From positions 1 through 64,000 of the forward strand of contig QHRU01000055.1 of NCBI GenBank assembly GCA_003220225.1: DNA of 64,000 nt, read 5' to 3'. Positions 17,001-24,048 of the stretch are shown here, one piece after another. Source of the stretch: Candidatus Rokuibacteriota bacterium (GTDB lineage: Bacteria > Methylomirabilota > Methylomirabilia > Rokubacteriales > CSP1-6). A program made the translations under genes and the position numbers. The first letter of the stretch is position 1. Every line of letters starts with the position of its first letter. Under the pieces are notes generated by a model that was given only the letters and a program-made list of their open reading frames with translations, searched no databases and was not told the DNA's origin.

Positions 17001-18173
17001 ATGCGACTCGCACTGGCGCTCGTCACCCTGCTGCTCGCGGCGCTTTCCGGCGGAGCATTGTCCGCCGGAGCGCAGGCCCCGCCCATCCGCATCGGCTTCG
17101 CCTCCGCGATGAGCGGTCCCGCCGCGATCACGGGCGAGGGCGTCCGCTGGGGCGCCACGCTCGCCGTCGAGGAGATCAACGCGAGGGGCGGCATCATGGG
17201 CCACAAGATCGAGGCCTCCTTCGCCGACAACAAGGCGCAGCCGGGCGAGGCGGTGAGCGCGGTGCGCAAGCTGGCCGACGTCGACCAGGTCGACGTCATC
17301 ATCGGCCAGACCCACAGCGGCGCTTGCCTGGGAGCCATGCCGGTCGTGAAGGAGATCGGCGTGCCGATGGTGATCGAGGCCTGCTCGCACCCGAAGATCC
17401 GCGAGCTCAGCGGCAAGGGCGGCAACGAGTGGACCTTCCGCGTCGCCCTCGACGACGAGATCATGGCCTACACCTTCGCGCGGTACATGGCACGCAATGG
17501 GGTGAAGACCTCGTCGGTGCTGGCGATGAACAACGACTTCGGCCGCGGCGCCGCCGGCGCCTACGAGGCCGCCTTCAAAAAGGCCGGCATCACGCTCGTC
17601 TCCACCGAGTTCTTCGACCCCGGTCAGCCGGACTACCGGCCCGTGCTGACGCGGCTGAAGCGCGCCAATCCCGAGACGATCCTCGCCGTCATTCTGGCCA
17701 GCGACGGCGCGCCCTTCATGCGGCAGTTCCGCGAGCTGGGGTTGACGCAGAGGATCTTCTCGCGCGGCAGCCTCGCCTCCGCCGAGTTCCTGCACCAGGT
17801 GCGCGACAATCCGAAGGTCGGGGACGGCGTCGTCGAGGCCAGCTACTGGGTCACCGGCCTCGATCCGGACTGGGACAGGAAGTGGACGGAACGCTACAAG
17901 GTGCCGCCGCGCATCCACGGCAGCCTGGCGGCCATCACGCTCAAGTGGGCGGTCGTGCCCGCGATCGAGATCGCGCTGAAGAAGCACGGCAAGGCCGATC
18001 GCCAGACCATCCGCGCCGCGCTGAAGGAGGTCGACGTCAAGGACTCGCCGCTCGGCCCGATCAAGTTCGACGACAACCACCAGGCGTGGATCAACATGAT
18101 CCTGCTCGAGATGCGCGACGGCCAGCTGCGCATCCTCGAGAAGCTCCAGACGAGCCCGGCGCTGCTGAATTGA
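17001..18173 (+). CDS. Liv-type ABC transporter substrate-binding protein (system 1)
   Basis: 390 residues. The ATG at 17001 follows GAGGAGG and starts a signal peptide (MRLALALVTLLLAAL...GAQAPP). The mature part opens IRIGFASAMSGPAA, the hallmark of periplasmic-binding-protein type 1 domains of branched-chain amino acid/amide (HAAT) importers, followed by AVEEINARGGI and a Rossmann-like second lobe. The gene precedes livH, livM, livG and livF in order. The binding pocket cannot be read for specificity; amino acids, amides or aromatic acids are all possible. Confidence 0.88.
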   Translation: MRLALALVTLLLAALSGGALSAGAQAPPIRIGFASAMSGPAAITGEGVRWGATLAVEEINARGGIMGHKIEASFADNKAQPGEAVSAVRKLADVDQVDVIIGQTHSGACLGAMPVVKEIGVPMVIEACSHPKIRELSGKGGNEWTFRVALDDEIMAYTFARYMARNGVKTSSVLAMNNDFGRGAAGAYEAAFKKAGITLVSTEFFDPGQPDYRPVLTRLKRANPETILAVILASDGAPFMRQFRELGLTQRIFSRGSLASAEFLHQVRDNPKVGDGVVEASYWVTGLDPDWDRKWTERYKVPPRIHGSLAAITLKWAVVPAIEIALKKHGKADRQTIRAALKEVDVKDSPLGPIKFDDNHQAWINMILLEMRDGQLRILEKLQTSPALLN

Positions 18174-18270
18174 ACGAGTCGTGTCTTCGAGGAGCGCCAC
18201 GGCTCCGCCGGGGTGCTCCGAGCGTTTGCCGGGGAGTCCGAGGGGGCGTAGCTCCCTCGCTTGAAGAACC

Positions 18271-18293
18271 TGGGGGCCATTTCGGGGCCCCCA
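18271..18293 (+). other. Stem-loop between binding-protein and livH genes
   Basis: TGGGGGCC, seven bases, GGCCCCCA: a perfect 8-bp stem. Just upstream lie two further GC-rich inverted repeats (around 18195-18220 and 18249-18267). There is no T tract, so a strong Rho-independent terminator is unlikely. It may dampen readthrough into, or stabilise, the binding-protein mRNA, as is common in ABC importer operons. Confidence 0.5.
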
Positions 18294-18315
18294 TCTGATA
18301 GACGTTCTCGAGCAG

Positions 18316-19164
18316 GTGCTGCACGGGCTCACCCTCGGCTCCATGTACGCCATGGTGGCCGCGGGGCTGGCGCTCATGCTGGGCGTGGCGCGCCTCATCA
18401 ACTTCGCCCACGGCGAGTTCTTCATGCTCGGCGCCTACGCGTTCTGGCTCGGCTACAGCGAGCTCGGCCTGCCCTACCCCGTCGCCGCGCTCCTGGCGCC
18501 GGCGGTCATGGTGCTCTTCGGCATCGCGTATCAGCGCACCGTGATCCGCGCGATCCTGCCGCGCTCCTGGCACGTGCAGCTGATCGCCACGCTGGCGACG
18601 TCGATCGTGCTGACGAACCTCGCCATCATCGTGCTTGGCACCCAGCCCAAGGAGGTGCCGACGGCGCTCTCCTCGCGCATCCTCGACGTGGGCGGCTTCC
18701 GCATGGCGTGGCAGCGGCTCCTCGTGCTGCTCGCCGCGCTCGTGATCTTCTGGGGGCTCCACCGCTTCGTCGCACGCACCCGCACGGGCCGCGCGATGCG
18801 CGCGATGTCGCAGAACCGTGAGGCGTGCGCGGTGGTGGGCGTGGACGTCCAGCGCGTGACGATGGTGACCTTCGCGCTCTCGGCGGCCCTCGCGGCCCTC
18901 GCCGCCGCGCTCGTCTCACCGCTCTTCAACATCTTCCCCGACATGGGGACCGTGCTGACGCTCAAGGCGTTCGCGGCGGTGGTGGCGGGAGGCTTCGGCT
19001 ACGTCAACGGCGCGATCGCCGCCAGCTTCCTGATCGGCCTCACGGAGGCGCTGGCCGGCAGCTACGTCTCCTACGCCTACAAGGACGCGATCGCCTTCCT
19101 GATGATGATCGCGGTGCTGCTCTGGCGGCCGCAGGGCCTCTTCGGCCGCCGGACCGGGATCTGA
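18316..19164 (+). CDS. livH: Liv-type ABC permease LivH (system 1)
   Basis: 282 residues from the GTG at 18316. Typical LivH: GLTLGSMYAMVAAGLALMLGVARLINFAHGEFFMLGAYAF at the N-terminus, about eight hydrophobic helices, and VAGGFGYVNGAIAASFLIGL near the end. Homologues usually have about ten residues before GLTLGS; in this frame they exist (IDVLEQVLH) but only CTG (18295) or ATA (18298) could start them. The start is therefore uncertain. The stop lies 1 bp before livM. Confidence 0.87.
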   Translation: MLHGLTLGSMYAMVAAGLALMLGVARLINFAHGEFFMLGAYAFWLGYSELGLPYPVAALLAPAVMVLFGIAYQRTVIRAILPRSWHVQLIATLATSIVLTNLAIIVLGTQPKEVPTALSSRILDVGGFRMAWQRLLVLLAALVIFWGLHRFVARTRTGRAMRAMSQNREACAVVGVDVQRVTMVTFALSAALAALAAALVSPLFNIFPDMGTVLTLKAFAAVVAGGFGYVNGAIAASFLIGLTEALAGSYVSYAYKDAIAFLMMIAVLLWRPQGLFGRRTGI

Positions 19165-19165
19165 G

Positions 19166-20131
19166 GTGCGGCGGGCGAGCGCGCTGGCCTTCGTCGTCAT
19201 GGTAGTGGCCGCGCCCTGGCTGGTGGCGGCGGCGGTGCCGCGCCAGCAGCGTTACGTCCTGCACGTGCTCATCTTCACCGTGCTCTTCGCCGCGCTGGCG
19301 CTGTCCTACGACCTCGTCGTCGGCCACGTCGGCAGCCTCTCGCTCGCTCATCCGGCGTTCTTCGGCGTCGGCGCTTACGCGGCGGCGATCCTCGCCACGC
19401 GCGCGCGATGGCCGTTCCTCGCCGACCTCCTCGCCGCGGTGCTGGCCGCCGCCGTCGTCGCCGCGCTCGTCGGTGTGCCGCTCTTCCGGCTGACCGAGCA
19501 CGCCTTCGCCGTCGGCACGCTCGGCCTGGCGCTCGTCGCGTCGATCGTCGCGAACAACTGGGTCGAGGTCACGCGCGGGCCGCTCTGCATCACCGGCATC
19601 CCGAAGCCCGTCCTCGGCCTGCCCGGCGGGCCGACGCTGGCCGTCACGACGCTGCCCGGCTACTACTGGCTCGCCCTGGCCGCCCTCGCCGCGGTCGTGC
19701 TCCTCTACCGGCGCCTGACCACGTTCCGGCTGGGACGCGCGTTTCACGCCGTGCGCGACAACGAGCCGCTGGCCGGCGCCGCCGGCATCGACCCGCTCAA
19801 GTACCGCCTGCTCGCCTTCACCATCGGCGCCGCGCTCGCCGGCGGCGTCGGCGCGCTCTACGTGCACTACCTCTCCGTCATGTGCCCCGAGGAGATGACC
19901 GTCGCCCTCACCGTGAACTTGCTGGTCATCGTCTTCCTGGGCGGGGTGGGCAGCCTGCGAGGCGTGCTGGTGGGCGCCGTCCTCTTCACCGCGCTCCCCG
20001 AGGTGCTGCGCCTGGCGCCGACGTGGCGTCTCGTGATCTACGGCGGCCTCCTGCTCCTCGTCGTCGTCCGCTCGCCCGAGGGGATCGAGAGCCTGCTGCG
20101 CCGGGCGTCCGGCGCGCGCGCCGGGCGCTGA
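19166..20131 (+). CDS. livM: Liv-type ABC permease LivM (system 1)
   Basis: 321 residues, GTG start at 19166 directly after the livH stop. About nine hydrophobic helices, with LSYDLVVGHVGSLSLAHPAFFGVGAYAAAI (a LivM signature), the coupling region FRLGRAFHAVRDNEPLAGAAGI and VFLGGVGSLRGVLVGAV. It forms the translocation channel with LivH. TGATG overlap with livG. Confidence 0.9.
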   Translation: MRRASALAFVVMVVAAPWLVAAAVPRQQRYVLHVLIFTVLFAALALSYDLVVGHVGSLSLAHPAFFGVGAYAAAILATRARWPFLADLLAAVLAAAVVAALVGVPLFRLTEHAFAVGTLGLALVASIVANNWVEVTRGPLCITGIPKPVLGLPGGPTLAVTTLPGYYWLALAALAAVVLLYRRLTTFRLGRAFHAVRDNEPLAGAAGIDPLKYRLLAFTIGAALAGGVGALYVHYLSVMCPEEMTVALTVNLLVIVFLGGVGSLRGVLVGAVLFTALPEVLRLAPTWRLVIYGGLLLLVVVRSPEGIESLLRRASGARAGR

Positions 20132-20886
20132 TGGCGCTGCTGGAGGTCCGCGGCCTCGTCAAGCGCTTCCTCGGCGTCACCGCCGTCGATCAAGTCGATC
20201 TCGCCGTCGAGCCCGGCGAGCTGGTGAGCCTGATCGGCCCGAACGGCTCGGGCAAGACCACGCTCTTCAACTGCGTCACCGGCTACCTCGCCGCCGACCA
20301 CGGCCGCGTGCTCTTCCGTGGCCGCGACCTGACCCACGTCGCGCCCCATCGCGTGGCGCGCCTGGGCGTCGCCCGCACGTTCCAGCAGGTGAGCGTCTTC
20401 CCGCGCCTGAGCGCGCTCGAGAACCTCCTCGTCTTCCTCCAGCAGCACCAGGAAGAGCACACGCTCGCGCGTCTGATTCGCACCCCACGCCTGCGGCGGC
20501 TCGAGGTCGAGGCCGTGGAGCGCGCGCGCCGGCTGCTCGACCTCGTCGGCCTCACGGACAAGGCCGACGCCGCCGCCGGCAGCCTCTCCTACGGGCAGCG
20601 CAAGCTGCTCGCCTTCGCCGCCGCGCTCATGCCCGATCCCGACCTGCTCCTGCTCGACGAGCCCGCCGCCGCGGTGAATCCCACGATGATCAATCAGATG
20701 AAGAGCCACATCCTCGCGCTCCATCGCCAGGGCAAGACCGTGCTCCTGGTCGAGCACAACATGGAGGTGGTCATGGACATCTCCCAGCGCGTCGTCGTGC
20801 TCGACCACGGCCAGAAGATCGCCGAGGGCTCGCCGGACGCCATCCGCCGGGACGCGCGCGTCATCGAGGCGTACTTTGGCCGCTGA
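20131..20886 (+). CDS. livG: Liv-type ABC ATPase LivG (system 1)
   Basis: 251 residues. Walker A GPNGSGKTT (about 34-42), signature LSYGQRK, Walker B LLLLDEPAAAV, H-loop VEHNMEVV. The signature Ser-Tyr-Gly replaces the usual SGG, which is common in LivG. Contains the typical LivG insertion after the Q-loop (FQQVSVFPRLSALENLLV). ATG at 20131 overlaps the livM stop. Confidence 0.92.
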   Translation: MALLEVRGLVKRFLGVTAVDQVDLAVEPGELVSLIGPNGSGKTTLFNCVTGYLAADHGRVLFRGRDLTHVAPHRVARLGVARTFQQVSVFPRLSALENLLVFLQQHQEEHTLARLIRTPRLRRLEVEAVERARRLLDLVGLTDKADAAAGSLSYGQRKLLAFAAALMPDPDLLLLDEPAAAVNPTMINQMKSHILALHRQGKTVLLVEHNMEVVMDISQRVVVLDHGQKIAEGSPDAIRRDARVIEAYFGR

Positions 20887-21601
20887 CGGCGACGGCGCGC
20901 TGCTCGAGCTGAGCGAGGTCGTCGCCGGCTACGAGGAAGTCGAGGTGCTGCGCGGCGTGTCGCTCGCGGTGCGCGCGGGTGAGATCGTGTGCATCATCGG
21001 CGCCAACGGCGCCGGCAAGTCGACGCTGCTTCGCACCGTGTTCGGCATGGTGCAGCCCCGCGAAGGCGCGATCAGATTCGCCGGCGAGGACATCGCGCGT
21101 CGGTCATCGCTGGAGGTTCTCAGGCGGGGCATCGGCTACGTCCCGCAGGGGCGCTGCAACTTCCCGGCGATGAGCGTCGAGGAGAACCTCGAGATGGGCG
21201 CTTACCTGCGCCGCGACGCCCGCGTGCGCGGCGACATCGAGACGCTCCTCGCGCGCTTCCCGATGCTCGCAACGAAGCGCCGCGACCCGGCCGGCACGCT
21301 TTCCGGCGGCCAGCAGCAAATCTTAGAGATGGCGATCGCGCTGTTACTGCATCCGAGATTGTTAATGGTCGACGAGCCGTCGCTAGGCCTCGATCCCCGC
21401 ATGGTCGAGATCGTGTTCGACACGCTCCTGGCCATCAACCGCGAGGGCACGACCATCCTCATGGTCGAGCAGAACGCGAAGAAGGCGCTGTCCGTGTCCC
21501 ACCGCGGCTTCGTCCTGGAGCTCGGCCGCAACCGCTTCGAGGGCAGCGGGCGCGAGCTGCTCGACAACCCCGACGTGCGCCAGCACTACCTGGGAGGGTA
21601 A
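20876..21601 (+). CDS. livF: Liv-type ABC ATPase LivF (system 1)
   Basis: 241 residues from a TTG at 20876, overlapping livG. Walker A GANGAGKST, signature LSGGQQQ, Walker B LLMVDEPSLGLDP, H-loop VEQNAKKAL. The stretch 21323-21385, covering the helix between signature and Walker B, uses codons that are otherwise very rare here (three TTA, one AGA, one TTG, one CTA), although the protein sequence is conserved. Last gene of the importer operon; the sequence beyond the stop changes abruptly to AT-richer DNA. Confidence 0.9.
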   Translation: MAADGDGALLELSEVVAGYEEVEVLRGVSLAVRAGEIVCIIGANGAGKSTLLRTVFGMVQPREGAIRFAGEDIARRSSLEVLRRGIGYVPQGRCNFPAMSVEENLEMGAYLRRDARVRGDIETLLARFPMLATKRRDPAGTLSGGQQQILEMAIALLLHPRLLMVDEPSLGLDPRMVEIVFDTLLAINREGTTILMVEQNAKKALSVSHRGFVLELGRNRFEGSGRELLDNPDVRQHYLGG

Positions 21602-21910
21602 CGAGAGGGCGTCAGAAGAGATGCGAAAATATTTACGTTGAGAATGTCTGAGTCTTTCGGGTCTCGACGATGTATTAGTCGTGTGTGGGATACGAACTTC
21701 CGACCACAGCACACCATCATACTTAAACGTCTCATAGGTGTCGGAGGCTTGAGGCGGGCGACGCGCCAGCGCGTGATGATGGATGTAACCGACAACGAAC
21801 ACGACGACGGCGCAGGCGAGACAGAGTGCTCCGACGATACGTGCCCAGTGACTCGGCACGAGCAGGGGCAGCCCAACCCCCGTCGGGCACAACATAATGG
21901 GAAGTAACAA
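21602..21910 (-). pseudogene. Truncated small membrane protein
   Basis: A minus-strand frame beginning at the ATG at 21910 encodes two short hydrophobic segments (PIMLCPTGVGLPLLV and IVGALCLACAVVVFVVGYI) followed by a hydrophilic tail with YETFKYDGVLWSEV. This layout recalls small membrane proteins common on mobile DNA. The frame runs on antisense into livF, which is not plausible coding sequence, so the 3' end is probably lost at about 21602-21660. The DNA here is visibly AT-richer than its surroundings. It lies 24 bp after the next gene on the same strand. Confidence 0.4.
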
Positions 21911-21934
21911 CGGAAACGTGGACTGTCTCGCACG

Positions 21935-22333
21935 CTACCCGTCGCGCCTTTTGTTCAGCAATTGCTTTCGGTGCCACTCGATCCAGAAGCTCAACCCCGC
22001 GTGCCCCCCGTCGGTATTCGTCCTCGCGGCTAGCGGCGGGGCCGCCGCCCACGGCGGCATCGGAACCGAGGGGCTGGCCCCGGGATCGCCATTGTGGAAG
22101 TCCATAGCGACCCGCCCGAAGTCGTCGGCCTGCCGTATGAGAGCGTCGTACTGCCGATTGGTTAGTTGCTTCATCGACTCGCGCCGTATGCGACCTAGCC
22201 AGTCCAGCAGGCGAGCAATCTGCCGGTTGCGCTGTGCGTCCCTGCTGAACCAGCCCACAATCGCCCACCCCCAAGCCCGGACGTGCTCGATCAGGAAAGC
22301 GCCGATTTTGTAGGCGGGTTCGGGGATAGCCAT
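21935..22333 (-). CDS. Hypothetical protein, probable mobile-DNA origin
   Basis: 132 residues of balanced composition (ARLLDWLGRIRRESMKQL, DDFGRVAMDFHNGD), with one hydrophobic patch near the N-terminus (GAFLIEHVRAWGWAIVGWF) and a Pro/Ala stretch in the middle. I do not recognise the family. The ATG at 22333 is 5 bp downstream (on its strand) of a 19-bp perfect palindrome, which could be an operator. It is probably co-transcribed with the truncated membrane-protein frame. Base composition is lower in GC than neighbouring genes. Confidence 0.5.
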   Translation of the reverse strand: MAIPEPAYKIGAFLIEHVRAWGWAIVGWFSRDAQRNRQIARLLDWLGRIRRESMKQLTNRQYDALIRQADDFGRVAMDFHNGDPGASPSVPMPPWAAAPPLAARTNTDGGHAGLSFWIEWHRKQLLNKRRDG

Positions 22334-22337
22334 CGTG

Positions 22338-22356
22338 CCTGATACCTTGTATCAGG
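22338..22356. promoter_or_regulatory. 19-bp perfect palindrome, probable operator
   Basis: CCTGATAC-CTT-GTATCAGG, a perfect 8-3-8 inverted repeat, immediately upstream of the minus-strand start at 22333 and overlapping its ribosome-binding region. An outer repeat ATACC...GGTAT is nested in it. Such sites are typical for dimeric helix-turn-helix repressors; no such regulator gene is in the vicinity. Confidence 0.5.
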
Positions 22357-22560
22357 TATACTATCTCCCGCGTTCGATCGCCGTTGAGAAACTCGCCAAA
22401 CTCCGCCGGATCCATCGTCCATCGCTGCGGCACAACGGCAGTTGGTCAAGCGCCTTGACCAGCGCCTGCCGCGACACCGCCGTTACCGGGGCCCCGGCGA
22501 GGTGAACCCAGCCTTCGCGTTTGATCGACCCTCGACGCCCGCGTATGCTTCGCGAGGCCT
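22357..22560. other. Short non-coding or decayed stretch
   Basis: Between the palindrome and the HD-domain gene there is no complete gene. On the minus strand a frame of about 55 codons (containing VSRQALVKALDQLPLC) ends just before the palindrome and may be a gene remnant; it has no recognisable start. Confidence 0.3.
22444..22460. repeat. 17-bp perfect palindrome
   Basis: GGTCAAG-CGC-CTTGACC, a perfect 7-3-7 inverted repeat about 90 bp from the 19-bp palindrome and with the same three-base spacer. It may be a second protein-binding site or a short hairpin of a decayed element. Confidence 0.4.
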
Positions 22561-23124
22561 ATGACGATGACCGACCGCCTGCTCGATGCGCTCGCGCACT
22601 CGGCCTCCCGTCGTTACGGCGGCGAGCCGGTCTCGGAGTTGGCTCACTCACTGCAGTGCGCCGAGCGGGCGGAGGCGGGGGGCGCGGACCCCGATCTTGT
22701 TCTGGCCGCTCTCCTCCACGACGTCGGCCGCTATGCAGTGGACCCTGCGCTGGTGCTCGACAGCACGGAGCGAGAATCCGCAGCCGGTCCGACGGCGCGG
22801 GGTCACCACGAGATAGGCGCCGACCTCATCGCGCCCTACGTGCCCGTGCGCGTCGCCTGGCTCGTGCGCATGCACGCCGACGCCAAGCGCTACCTCTGCG
22901 CGACCGAGCCCGGCTACCATGAGGTCCTCACGCCGGCCTCCAGGCACACGCTCACCCTGCAGGGCGGCACGATGACTCCGGAGGAAGTCGCGCGATGGTC
23001 CGCGCACCCCTGGCTGGCCGATGCCCTTCGCCTCCGCAAGTGGGACGACCAGGCCAAGGTCGTGGGCCAGGTGACGCGACCGCTCTCCGCCTGGGAGCCC
23101 CTGTTGAGAACGCGCTTCGGCTGA
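22561..23124 (+). CDS. PhnZ-like HD-domain oxygenase/phosphohydrolase
   Basis: 187 residues of the HD superfamily. The set of residues found in the di-iron oxygenase PhnZ is present: Y19 and E22 (RRYGGEPVS), H29, H53-D54 (LLHDVG), H82/H83 (GHHEIGAD), H105 and K109 (MHADAKRYL) and D162 (KWDDQAKV). PhnZ cleaves 1-hydroxy-2-aminoethylphosphonate to glycine and phosphate; TmpB acts on a trimethylated analogue. No PhnY-like hydroxylase gene is adjacent, so the substrate is open. ATG at 22561, in a region with gene debris on both sides. Confidence 0.8.
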   Translation: MTMTDRLLDALAHSASRRYGGEPVSELAHSLQCAERAEAGGADPDLVLAALLHDVGRYAVDPALVLDSTERESAAGPTARGHHEIGADLIAPYVPVRVAWLVRMHADAKRYLCATEPGYHEVLTPASRHTLTLQGGTMTPEEVARWSAHPWLADALRLRKWDDQAKVVGQVTRPLSAWEPLLRTRFG

Positions 23125-23141
23125 GGCCCTGATATCGCGTG

Positions 23142-23777
23142 ATGCCGAACGCGCTGCACGCCGATCTCGTGCTCAAGGGCGCCACCATCCTCACCATGGA
23201 TGCGAAGGACTCGGTCGCGCAGACCGTCGCGGTCAAGCACGGCCGCATCGTCGGAGTCGGAACCGATGCCGACGTGGAAGGCCTCATCGGACGCGGCACC
23301 CACGTGCTCGATTGCCGCGGCAAGACGATCGTGCCCGGCTTCATCGATTCCCACACGCACAACACGCTCGTCGGCGAGTTTCGCTACAGCTTCGACCAGC
23401 TCAACACGGCCGCGGAGTTGAATCCCACGCTCGACGGCCTGCTTGCGAAGATCAAAGAGCGCGCCGCGGGCGTCTCGCCGGGCGAATGGATCGGCGGGCG
23501 CAACTACGATCCCAACGCCATGCGCGAAGGCCGCTGGCCAACGAGGCACGAGCTCGATGCAGTCGCACCGCTCAATCCGGTCCTCATCACGATCCGAGGC
23601 GGGCACGCGTGTGTCGCGAACACGCGCGCGCTCGAGCTCGCCGGCATCACGCGCGACACGCCCGATCCCGAGGGCGGTGTGATCGATCGAGACGAGGCGG
23701 GCGACCTCACCGGCGTCCTGCGCGACGTCCACGACATCGCCGCGAAGCCGTCTTGGGCGATGTGGACGTTGTCCTGA
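23142..23777 (+). pseudogene. Amidohydrolase (YtcJ-like) N-terminal fragment
   Basis: The frame opens ADLVLKGATILTMDAKDSVAQTVAV and has the metal-site motif PGFIDSHTHNTL (about 66-77), as in YtcJ/amidohydrolase-3 enzymes, which are normally about 540 residues. Here homologous sequence ends near residue 200 (GDLTGVLRD), and the frame stops 12 codons later after reading the reverse complement of another gene's start. The catalytic C-terminal two-thirds are missing, so it cannot form a complete enzyme. ATG at 23142 after the HD gene. Confidence 0.75.
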
Positions 23778-23785
23778 GCTGCCAT
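23738..23785 (-). pseudogene. Start of an NTF2/SnoaL-like gene, cut after about 16 codons
   Basis: On the minus strand an ATG at 23785, preceded by GGAGGG at good spacing, starts MAAQDNVHIAQDGFAA. This is a typical N-terminus of SnoaL/ketosteroid-isomerase-like proteins. Coding sequence then runs into the reverse complement of the truncated amidohydrolase, so the rest of the gene is absent. It would be the last gene of the DyP/P450 operon. Confidence 0.45.
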
Positions 23786-24048
23786 AGTGTCCCTCCGTGC
23801 GTTCCGAAGCGTTACTTCAGGTGCGCGATTGCGACTCCGCCCTCTGCCCCAGTAGGTCGTGCCCATTTCGCGCAGCATTCTCAGTGCAGTCATGCGCACG
23901 GGCTGCCGCGCGGTTTCAGTTGATCAGGCGGCCGTTAGACGAAGGACTTCTGTTTCCCTTGCGCACGCGTATCAGCGCGCGACCGACTGGCATGCGCGCC
24001 GCCCCCCGGCTGAGTGCGCGCCAAGCCCGGCCGCTCGGCACCGGCCGC
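23786..24048. other. Gene-free stretch downstream of the DyP-type gene
   Basis: About 260 bases between the DyP-type stop and the SnoaL-like start. I see no gene in it; short frames on either strand lack ribosome-binding sites and family features. Confidence 0.4.

Noticed and set aside
18195-18270. tRNA-like string near the livH hairpins (GGGGGCGTAGCTC)
   Set aside because: The sequence cannot be folded into a cloverleaf with T and anticodon arms; no tRNA was recognised anywhere in the window.
21602-21760. AT-richer stretch as a replication origin
   Set aside because: No DnaA boxes or AT-rich repeats and no dnaA/dnaN neighbours; truncated foreign genes explain the composition better.
21732-22433. 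Minus-strand frame starting at 22433 that reads through the 19-bp palindrome
   Set aside because: After about 35 codons it becomes the shadow of the 132-residue gene at 21935-22333, which has the more natural composition; a real short gene here cannot be fully excluded.
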